Shown here piece by piece: positions 9,995 through 20,209 of a stretch of 64,000 nt of DNA. The position numbers and the translations under genes were made by a program. How positions within the stretch are numbered: the stretch's first letter is position 1; each line of letters begins with the position of its first letter. Source of the stretch: Strix aluco (taxonomy: Eukaryota > Chordata > Aves > Strigiformes > Strigidae); contig NC_133958.1 of NCBI RefSeq assembly GCF_031877795.1, forward strand, positions 1,922,001-1,986,000, given 5' to 3'. A model generated the notes under the pieces. It saw only the letters and a list, made by a program, of their open reading frames with translations, was not told the origin of the DNA and did no database searches.

Positions 9995-12900
9995 GTGAGT
10001 ATATCCATTTTTATTCAACTTATTATAAGTTCCTTATTTTTAAAAACAAAAGGGTAGAGAAGATGATGCTCAAGTGGGACGGTACTGGGACTGATATGAT
10101 CTGTGTATTGTTTCTTGGGGTTGCTCAGTGAGACACTTGCATTTCTTGGGTGTACAGTAATCCTCTAGAGCCAGTGGAAGCATCATTTGAGCAAAGAGTG
10201 CTTTGATTAAACATCAGAAGGGAGATTTAGATAGGATTTAATAATTACAATTGTAGATGCAAATCAAGAAATAACATGTCATCAAGGAGAGACTTCCAAA
10301 AAGTACAAAAAATATAATGGTTAAGTTATTCTGCCTTTTCAGTTACAGGCAAAAAAGAGCCTAATAGTAAGAATTTTACAATGAAGAATTGTGTTTGTTT
10401 TCAACTAATACATGTTAAGTGGGTAATTTTTCAAACATGCTACAGCTGCTTCCCTTAATTGACAAACTGGGGTTTTTTTTATGGCACTGCCTGGTGTTTC
10501 TGTTGAGTGAGAATGCTTATTCCTTTTACAGGTTGCCGTTCTCGTTTTGCTGGGAGTCTTTTGGACTCAGACTTCTGCACTGAACGTAAGTAGACTGATA
10601 AGCCTTCTATGTACTCATTTAAAATGTATCGGATTACTGGGCGGCGGGTGAATATAATAGGAAGAAAAGCACAGAAGAAACTACTAAGATGCTTATTGCC
10701 AAGTGTAGAAAAATAGCATTTGCCAAAGGTGACAATCATATAAGCCAAAGAGGCAGTTCTGTGCAGGTCCATAGTAATGAGAAATTTGGGGGCCGTAAGT
10801 CCCCTTAGCTCAAGCTAAAATTTGGAGACTGTTGCAATCTCCAGCCAGTCCCTGCTGCCACACATTACTGGGGTGCCTCGTGTTGTTTTTCCTTAGCCTG
10901 CCACGAGGGCCTGTCCTCTCTTTTCTCACCCTGAGCACACTCTTGCATAATTAATCTCCACCTCAAGGGCCTCCTGGGACTGCTAGAAGGTTCTTAAGGG
11001 ATTTAGTATTTACATAAAGCAACCATACTTGTTTATTTGAGAGAAAACATTTACTTATAGGGCACCTTTGAAAGGTGCAAGCCAGATGATGAACAATGAT
11101 TTTGTGTTTTTTACCAAAGACCGTTGTCCTGCGAGAACCTGGCACAAACTATGTCACTGGAACTATGACTATCCACAATGAGGAGAACATGGTTGAAGTC
11201 CATGTCCGTTCTGGCGTGTACTCCTCTGATACCATTTTTGACTACTCTCATGTAAGTAAATCTAAGAATCTGCCTAGACTGAGTCTCTGAGGAAGTTTTT
11301 AAACTCAGAAATTATTGTAGTGTATTCTCACTGTAAGTTGTCCTGAAACACTGTTTCTCTGAAGACTCCCATCGCCTTTCCTCCTCTTAGGCCACCTCTT
11401 TGTTTCACCCATACGATGGTGCGGTTTAAAAGACGGGTAATGAAACTTGTGGTGGCAGTTCATGAAAGTGAGAAGAGTGTTGCTGACCTCAATGAGGTCA
11501 GAGTTGAGAAAGGGCTGCCATCGCTCATGGATAGCAAGTGCAACAGAAATCTGTCGGAAAAGATGCTTCCAGTCTTACAGCCAGCCATTAGTGTGGGCAG
11601 GCTGCTTCCCTTCCCCAGAGCTGACAGTGGAACCGCAGAGTCCTTCCACCATAGTAGCCTGTGTAGGCACTTCATGTTTCTTCTAGCCTGTCCTAAAGAG
11701 TAGAGAGAATAAACTCATATTAGTGGTAGCCATTTTTAATTAATTAACTATAATTTTTTTAATCACAGGGATATATTGCAACAAGGTTATTTTCACGAAA
11801 TGCCTGCTTTATCCTGAAAATAAATAAGGAATCCATCCCAGAGCTGCAAGAAATTGGACGCCTGGCTTTTGAGAAAAAGGTGACTTTGTAGCAAAACCCG
11901 TACTGTATCCAGGAATAAGAGTTGTGTGGTGTGATGGGAGCCCTCCAGCCTGCCTTCAAGAACAGCTGTTCTTAGGAGTGTCTCCTACTGTGTTGGCAAT
12001 GATGAAGCAGATCTGACAAGATAGAACTTCAGGGAAATATATCGAACATTCTTTTAAGATAATGGGCAATCATGCCCGCCCTGTGGTTTTGTAGTGGATT
12101 GTCATTGTGACTAGAACTGTAAGATCCTTGGAAGTCCTTGGAAGTAGTGTAATTTGACTATTTTGAGGTGATCGCACTATGAGTTCAGACAGGCTTTTCC
12201 TTTTTTTCATTGTTATGCTGATATTTTGAGCTTGACATGACTTGAAATAATTTTGTTTGCAGAACAGAATTTAGAAATCAATTTACTTTGACCAGACTTT
12301 GACTTTCCTATTCAGGGAAAGGTTTCATGAAGGTGACTGGAAATACTGCCTGGAGATGAACTTGAGATCTGTCTCATTCTATGACAGCCTAAGAGTAGCT
12401 TATTTACAGCAAAACTTACTGCCAAATAACATAACTTATTATGATAGTAATACAGCTCAATTTTGCTGTGTCGGCAGAATTATTTGTAGTGAACTTTGTT
12501 TCTGAATAGATTGAAAATATTTGTTTTTCTTTAAAAGCACGTAGCTTCTTTACCTAATGCTTTGTTTGAGGCTGATTTTCAATTTTGGGCTTTTCTTAAA
12601 TAGTGGCCTAGTAGAATGAAAGCAAAGCTACATTACTGATGATGTCTAACATTTTCTTTTTAGACTATGAAGACAATATACTCTCCACATAATGTGTGGG
12701 CACAGTTTCAATCTGGCCGTTCCCTGTTTGGGCGTATCAGAGACTGGATTGTCTACGGTAAACCCATTGAAAAACTCTGCTCAGGTCTGCCTCTCTACAA
12801 GCTGGTAGAGACTCAACGTAAGTTACCCGATCAGAACACTGTGCTTCTGTTACAGTGCATAAGCACCTTTCTGTCCTTTAAACCTAAATCCTCATGGTAC

Positions 12901-13470
12901 CTTTGAGGCAGGAACATATTGCCCTGTTTTAGAGAGGAGGAGTAAACTACTTAGCAGGACTGAAAGGGTAAGGCTCTGGGATGCTTTGGAAAAATCTGAT
13001 AAAGCACTGTTTTTCATCATTAGGCATCTAAATATCTGGAGCAGCTGTTCCAAAGGGGTTTGCCTGGTGTCAGAGGAAGCCGCTGTGTAGCAGCGGTACC
13101 CAACCTATGCCCTGATGATACAGCTGGTCCCACAAGGCATCTACTGTATGCCAGTGTGCTACCTGCTGTGTGTGGGATATGGGAAAGGAGGAGCACAGAG
13201 GTGATTGAAACCTGTGCAGACATTTCCTCCCTTTGAGTTACACCATAAGTTTTACACAGTATCCATTGAGACCAACAGGAGCCTCGAATAGGACCATAAT
13301 TAGGGATTGAAATTTGTGTATTTAGCAGACTTTTCCTTGCTGGATACATTGATCTTGTCACTGATATCTTCATTTTCTTGTTTCTTTTAGCACCACTGAG
13401 TGAGCATGCCTGTGCCAGTGCAGGAATCCCAAGCATTTTGGGCATTAAAATTTGTGAAAAAGTCAATTAA
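9983..13470 (+). CDS. GKN2: Gastrokine-2 (BRICHOS-domain secreted gastric protein)
   Basis: Six coding exons: 9983-9994, 10532-10585, 11120-11251, 11769-11879, 12664-12817 and 13391-13470. Introns are GT-AG and phases close exactly. The CDS is 543 nt (180 aa; human GKN2 is 184 aa). Residues 1-20 form a signal peptide (MNGFVAVLVLLGVFWTQTSA). The BRICHOS domain includes DTIFDYSHGYIATRLFSRNA (residues 59-78), C79, WIVYGKPIEKLC (C142) and a C-terminal ACASAGIPSILGIKIC (C162, C176). These match the human GKN2 segments TTIFDYKHGY, GSPIEKLC and GILGISIC, separating it from GKN1. There are only four cysteines: the extra one known to pair with TFF1 in human GKN2 is Tyr56 here. The start is the first ATG after the TATA box, with A at -3. 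GKN2 is known as a secreted gastric epithelial protein (TFIZ1, blottin). Confidence 0.96.
10532..10585 (+). CDS. GKN2: GKN2 coding exon 2 (signal peptide)
   Basis: 54 nt encoding VAVLVLLGVFWTQTSALN, the hydrophobic part of the signal peptide. The acceptor is TTACAG and the donor GTAAGT. Confidence 0.95.
11120..11251 (+). CDS. GKN2: GKN2 coding exon 3
   Basis: 44 residues (23-66), start of the BRICHOS domain, ending SGVYSSDTIFDYSH. Tyr56 occupies the place of the human cysteine in GSCSSTTIFDY. The acceptor is CAAAG and the donor GTAAGT. Confidence 0.94.
11769..11879 (+). CDS. GKN2: GKN2 coding exon 4
   Basis: 37 residues (67-103), GYIATRLFSRNACFILKINK onward, with BRICHOS Cys79. The acceptor is TCACAG and the donor GTGACT (a slightly weak donor). 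Confidence 0.95.
12664..12817 (+). CDS. GKN2: GKN2 coding exon 5
   Basis: Residues 104-154, including DWIVYGKPIEKLCSGLPLYK with Cys142. The acceptor is TTTTAG and the donor GTAAGT; the exon ends in phase 1. Confidence 0.95.
13391..13470 (+). CDS. GKN2: GKN2 coding exon 6 (last)
   Basis: Residues 155-180, with Cys162 and Cys176 in ACASAGIPSILGIKIC, ending EKVN then TAA at 13468-13470. The acceptor is TTTTAG after a clean pyrimidine tract. Confidence 0.95.
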
Positions 13471-13617
13471 TCTGGATCTTGACAATTCTGCATGGAAATG
13501 GCTTGTTTCTTTGCATGCTTTTGTGATGGTAGCCATGTTCCCCAACTGGAACAAAACTTGGTGTTAGACTCTACTTGCCTATCCTAAGCTTTGAGTGCAA
13601 CAAATCTATGACATACA

Positions 13618-13623
13618 AATAAA
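13618..13623 (+). terminator. GKN2: GKN2 poly(A) signal
   Basis: Canonical AATAAA about 150 bases after the GKN2 stop, followed by a T-rich stretch (CTTTGTCTTTTTTCTTC) suited to cleavage and polyadenylation. Confidence 0.85.
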
Positions 13624-13649
13624 GATAATGCAGTAATTAAAATGCTTTG

Positions 13650-16600
13650 TCTTTTTTCTTCATCCAAAAGCAGAATGGGAATAGAGTGGGCCTTGCTAGT
13701 TTTCCTCCAGAAGAGATACGTTTCCCTTTGGTGCATTCCTATGCTCAGGCTGCGACATGACCTAGGCATTAGTATATGCTTCTTGTCAATGAAGAAACAG
13801 TAACAGAATAGTTTTTTCCAGTGGAGAACTTCCCTTTGGCATCAGCACCCAGCCTCTTCAGGTGCTGACTCACCTTCTGTACAGCAGCTGGAGGGAGGGA
13901 GGGAAGAGATGAATGAATAGATAAAGGGAGGGAGAAGATCTCTGTTACCAACATGCAAAGAAACTTGAATTCTGCAGGGCCAGTGAAAATTTGTAGCAAT
14001 TTGAATAGGTGGAGTAGGTCAGGGAGCTTTTTGCTCTGGGCGTTTTTCAAACCTGGATAGAGAAGACTGTCCCACTCCTAAAAAGTTCATAACCCAGAAT
14101 AAAATTATCCTTTCACACAATGCCAGTGAAAAAAGAGCTGTGACCACTTGCTGAGTGCCCCATGTATGTTGGAGAGTAGTTTGTGTCAGGAGCTGTTTAA
14201 AATACCAGATGAGGCAGCATTGGTGCTGCCTGCCGGCTCTTCTGGTAGATCTCAAGTGAGTGGTTGAATTCCCACATCTTTTCCATCAGTGCTTGGAAGG
14301 AGTGTATATTTTGGGGCTGAAGACTAAGTGTTTACTGTTTATTGGAGCCTTGAATGGCTGCCAGAGGGCAAGGCATGCCTTTGGAGTTCAGGAACCTGGC
14401 CCCAGGTCTGCAATTTGTTATTTTCAAATCAGACTCCTGATCAAACCACCCGCTTTTTATTAAAAGAGCATTTTATCATGTGGTGAAACTGTTCTTTTAG
14501 ATTAATTGTATTCACAACTGGCTGCAGGTTCTTGGTGATCCAAAGAATGTTTCTGGAGAGTCAAACTTTGGTGATTAAATCCAGGAATACTTGTGTCTGC
14601 AAGATCCAAGATAGCCTGTTCACTTGTATTTTGAAGTGGAGCTCACTGATGGGAAGTGAAACTAGGAGTTGTAGTTGTGATGTTCTTGGCTGATGCACGG
14701 AGGATGTGAAACACTTCAAAGCACTCTTTGAGAGCACTGCTTGGCAAGAGTACTCGTGTGGGTTGTGACTTTCAAAGCTTTTGTGGTTGCAGTATCCAGA
14801 AAGGCTGTTGTTTAAGACTGTTAAAAATCAGTTGGAAGCCCTAATGCAGTTTCTGAGTGACAACTGTCATGTGTCAACCCTTGTGTATTCTTCTGCTAGA
14901 GACCTGTCATGACCTCCATGCCCCTGTCCCAAGTCAGCCAATCTCTTCAAAATATAGAAAATAACTGTCTTAATTATCTTGGGCTTTATATATCTTTGTA
15001 ATATTTCCTTAGAGATGCTGACCTGACATTGACCATCCGGTGAAAGTTTGAAGACGAGAGGTTGAAGTAGATCCCAGAGGAACAAACTGGTAGAGCTTCC
15101 AGAGAGGCAGCCTAGATGAACTAACAAAGCTGAGTCTTATTATTCTAACATTATTATTTAATTCAAAGTTATTTAAAATAATTAGTCGATGCAATCTGGT
15201 TTTCTGTCTAACTGCAGTATAGATGAATCTGAACCTTTACTCTGTGTGCAGGGTAATAATGGTCCTTTGAGACTCTCATCCTGTTGCAACTAGTTTATTC
15301 AGAATTAGTTACTTTAAGGCAACCCTCTACATTCTACATTCATTTATTAATGGAACAGTGTTCTGAGACACTGAGATCTGAATAAAACAACAGAGTGCTT
15401 ATGTGTGGTTATAAAAGATGCAGGGCTAAACTCTTCCGTTGACCCAGGGGTAAAGAGTATTACTCATGTGAAGAGAGTCCTATTCTCCTCTTGCAGAGTT
15501 GCTTACAGATCATGAGGCCTGTTCTGAATGGACAAAATAAGGGATGCATTGCTCCCTTGATACTATCAGTGGGAAACTGAAGCACAATCAGTGCTGTATG
15601 GTTTGACTGCTACCATGGAGATTGTCTGTGGCCGAGGCAGGAACTCAGTCCAGCTCTTCAGTCTTCACTGATGGCTTAAAAAATCCTTTTCAGTAGCTTG
15701 ACTGAATTTCATTAAAATTATAAGCATATTTGAGGTCTTACATTTTTTGTTTAGAAAGTGTTGCATATACATCTAAAAGCTTACCAATAAACTTGTAGTG
15801 TTTACTGCCTACTAATTTTGAAGGCAGTGTTACAAGCTCAGTGGATTTGCACTCAATACTAGAGCAAATAGTTTGACAGAGAACTCTGAAACAAGTCTCA
15901 ATACCTTGTTATCTGACATCTAATTCTGTTTGAGTTAGGGAGCCAGTGTTTCTGCCCTTCGTATACTCAAATGCGGAAGAAGATTGCTTCTAACTTTTAT
16001 TTTAGTTCACAATCTCATTGTATCAGTCAGGCCTGTTAGCAATATATTTGCATTTTGACTACTGTGTTTATGATTTGATAACTAATGCTTCAGCCACCCA
16101 TCTACTCTCACAGCACCTCCGATGCCACGGTGCACAGCTTACAGGAAACTATCCTGGATGGAGCACCCAGGAGGCAGATCTGTTGTGACGTTGCTGTGCC
16201 TTTTGGGGTACAGCTCACAACAAAGAGAAAAGGAAGCACGGGAAGAATCATACCACATGACCCACATGCCTGTGTTCTCCTTCTCCCTGTTTTTCAGCGG
16301 ATGGTCTGTTTTCACATGAACACGTGGATGGGCATGTTACAGCTCTGAATTTACAGACCTCAAGCCTGGGCCTGTTGGGATCACCAATGTATCATGGATT
16401 TCAAAGATCATGCTAGGAATGGCTGCAGAGCAAATGAAATTTATTCTGAATTTAGTAACTAACTATAGGACAAACAGGAATGTACACTCAGCTCTGAACA
16501 AAAGCAGAGAAAAGGACCTATGCAGGAGAAAGACTGTTGATATTTTGTCTATTTGATACTGTAGTTTGCCAGTGATATTTCCTGCTATTTTATTCTTTGC

Positions 16601-19600
16601 TGACTATGCCACAGTCTACCATATGTTTTACATACCTGTCATAGACTATAATTAATCTATTTTTCTATCTTGCAAGGTGATGGATATTATTACTGGGCTA
16701 CAGGGAAAGACCAAGGAAGTAAAAAGCAGCAACAACAGGTAAGGTGTCCCTGAAGATATGGTCCATCTGTGGACTTAAATAACTAGTCTGAAAATGTTTT
16801 CAAGCTTTAAATCCACAGCCTGTCAGCAAAGGATCTGGACTGAATGTTCATGATCTGAAGGAAATATATAGCTTTCATTTTATTTATCACTTAACTTAGA
16901 CATGTTCTATATAATATGAAGCATCTGCTGTCATAAAGCTCATTAGGTATCAGCAGCTTTAAGGATCTTTTTACATTGTGATCCATGAGATTCCCCTCTG
17001 GAATAGATGGAAAATTCCCACTGATTTCCACAGGAGGGACCCACAGAGGATTGCAGCCACTTCCTCAGTGGAGAGCAGCCAGCAACCATTCTCAGAAACA
17101 GTGGGAGAGTTATGTTCACAGTCAACAAAGCAGAGCACTGCCTCAGGTTAACGTGCAGTGGATAACATGAGGCTTATTAGCCTTAAGCGTATGATTAACA
17201 CCTTGAAAATAACACAGGCAACTGGTGTATCTGCATCAGAAGAGGGGCAGGGCTGTGGTGATCCTACCAGGAACCCAGATCTATCACAAAAATGAAGAAA
17301 GCAGCCAGTGCACAGGCTTAGATCCTAAAGACATATTGGCTGAAAGGGTCTAGAGAGGAAGAGAGTATCGGGATGTGACTCTCATTATCTTGAAAATTAC
17401 CTGAACATTCCAAGATCTTCTCCCCATCAAAGTAAAATGTGTGTTTTGGAAGTTTAGCTAGCTTCTCAGCTAGGCTTGTTCTCTAAAAGGTGAGCAATTT
17501 GTTTATGTGGAAGGGAGCACACTGGGAGTGTGTCTGGGCGTGTGTATCTGTGTGTGTGTGCATTGATAGCTTTTGTAAGTTAAAACAATATTTATCCTAA
17601 GCAGGACTATCAGAATAATGCTGATTATTTGCTCCCAGCTTTTTTAAAAAGCCTGAAAGGTGTTTAAAGGCATGCCTGGAATCCAAGCAATGGTATCATT
17701 GGATGCACACTGACAGGCAGCTAAAATATGTCGAGCATTTGGGGAGGGCAGAATTTAGCACACATTCCAGTCACATCTCCAACAATGCTGCAATTAACCT
17801 TTCTTGATCCTTATACATATCAGTGGGCAGGAAGTCTCTAGCCCCTCACTGCCAAGGGCACCCATCTATCTAGTCACCTGTGCTGCACGTTAATCCAAGA
17901 TCTTTTTATCACTGAACCCATTCCACTGAGAACCTCCCACCACCAGGTCCCCAAATTTCCCAGTGTATAAAACTATTTACCAAGGTCAAGGTATGACGCC
18001 TTTGCCAATTGTGGTCATTTTAAAATCAGAGATTAACCCAGAAACTCTTACCCTGTGAGCAACACCATTTACATGAAAAAGACTGCTTAAATACGGAGGA
18101 ATGGCAGATTTTCGTATATTTTGTCTGATATGTAAAAACAAGTTTTCCAGTTTGTATCAAGTAATGAAAAGGGACAGCTATTAACATGAGCAAATTTTCC
18201 CTTATAGGAAAAATTTCCATGAACAGAGAAAAACGAAGTCAGGCTGGAGAATCAAGCCTGCTATTTGAAACAAAAATTGTGCAGTCTGGGCTGGCAAGCC
18301 AAAGATGTGAATGAGTGTCCTCATTTGCTAGGTCTTCCTACCCTTTTTGTACTAACAACGTATAGTCATGAGGAAAAAAAATCATCCCTTAATTTTAGAA
18401 GACAAAAACTTGCCTCTTCAGTGTGTCTCTGTACCCACTAACCACTCAGGAGCAAACTGCTGTCGTCAAGCACCGAACAACACGCGAGATCCATGTGCAA
18501 GAAGAAAAGAGACACATTCCAGTAAAGGGAAGGTACATGCTCAGTTTGAATTAAGGTGCCTAATCTTCAATAGATTTTAAATTACTGTACGGAGAGGAGG
18601 TGAGCTGGGGTTTGAACGGTTACTTGCTTAAAATAAGTAAATGTCTTGGCCAGTGAGCCATACCAGATTTTCCAAGGCATATAATCCAATCCTGGTGGTA
18701 CATGTTTGCTTTCTAACTGAGTGTGATTTCGGTTGATTGACCACTAGATGGCAAATTGTTACAGTAACCTCCACAGTTATGTTTTTCTTACTGCAATCTG
18801 AATCCAGGGTTGTTATTAAGTGAGATCTTGCTGTTATTAGGTTAGTAAAAACACTGATTATGAGCAAACCATAACTCAAAAATAAAATAAAATAAAACCT
18901 TGTCAACCTGAGATCTGTTCCCCAGGAAGTAAAAGCTGAGTCAGGATGCAGAAGGTTAGAATTCTTTGTTTTAGATTTCCAAACTAGGGGGATGTTTGTT
19001 TTCCTGTGTAGCGATGCCCTATTTGGTGACTAACTGAACTGTTTTTCAATCCCTTAATATTTGTTATTTCTTCTCTTTACTGTCTGTATGTATATATTCC
19101 ATTAGCTAATGAGACATTGCATTTGCACAAGGTTTATTAATGAAAGATTCTGAAGTGTTCTAGAGACATAAACAGCAAAGATTCACAAGATCTAATATGA
19201 ATGAGTGAAATCTTTTCTCCTTCAGAAAGGGATGCAGCAATGATTGAAAGATAAATCTGACAAAGGCCAATGAGCAGGTAGGGGGGAAAGCCCCAACACT
19301 CCTGTGTTCTTCTTATCTCCCTCTCTTCATCACAACCTTGTTGCGACCAAGTGAAATCTAACCAGCCTCATCTGTCTCTGCCCCTGCCCAATACTGCTTA
19401 GCCAGGCTCTTGCCTTAAGAATAACCTACAGAGGAATTAAGTGCTCTTAGCTTGGTGCTTGGTTAGGGTCTTTTTCGAGGGCACCAGGGGAGAAAGGGGC
19501 CTGGCAGTCTGGCTGGAGTTTTGTAGCCAGGTCTCCGTTCCTTGCAGGTAGGTCCTGCTGTTCTTAACACTCATCATGGCCACATCCTCTGCTGGTTTTA

Positions 19601-19631
19601 GCATCTCTCTTCCTATTCTGCAAGTTTAAGA
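13650..19631. other. Intergenic DNA between GKN2 and BMP10, left part
   Basis: Six kilobases with no recognised gene. I looked for a third gastrokine paralogue (mouse has Gkn3 here) and found no BRICHOS-like exon. The only coding-like structure is a 62-nt block at 16677-16738 with a good pyrimidine tract, AG acceptor and GTAAGG donor. A short GT-rich run lies near 17530-17560. Confidence 0.55.
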
Positions 19632-20209
19632 GCAGTGTGGGCAGCAGGTCGAGGGAGGGGATTCTCCTCCTCTGCTCTGCTCTCATCAGACCCCCCTGCA
19701 GTGCTGGGTCCAGCTCTGGGGGCACCAACAGCAGAAGGACACGGACCTGCTCGAGCGGGGCCAGAGGAGGCCACGGAGATGCTCGGGGGGCTGGAGCACC
19801 CCCCTGTGAGGACAGGCTGAGAGAGTTGGGGGGGTTCAGCTGGAGAAGAGAAGGCTCCAGGGAGACCTTAGAGCGGCCTCCCAGGGCTTAAAGGGGCTAC
19901 AGGAAAGGGGGGAGGGACTCTTGATCAGGGGCATAGGGATAGGATGAGGGGTAACGGGTTTAAACTGGAAGAGGGGGGATTTAGATCAGGTCTAAAGAAG
20001 AAATTCTCTGTGAGGGTGGGGAGGCCCTGGCACAGGTTGCCCAGAGAAGCTGTGGCTGCCCCCTCCCTGGAAGGGTTCAAGGCCAGGTTGGACGGGGCTT
20101 TGGGCAACCTGGGCTAGTGGAAGGTGTCCCTGCCTGTGGCAGAGGGGTGGGACTGGATGGGCTTTAAGGTCCCTTCCAACCCAAACCAGTCTGTGATTCT
20201 GATTCTTTT
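19632..20209 (+). mobile_element. CR1 LINE, 5'-truncated copy (plus)
   Basis: Contains the signature 3' portion of avian CR1: the CAGTGCTGGGTCCAGCTCTG block, GGCACAGGTTGCCCAGAGAA, GGCCAGGTTGGACGGGGCTT and GGTCCCTTCCAACCCAAACC. It ends in a short ATTCT-type 3' repeat (GTGATTCTGATTCTT). Only the C-terminal reverse-transcriptase tail and 3'UTR are present. This is the usual state of CR1 in birds and means the copy is immobile. Confidence 0.92.
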
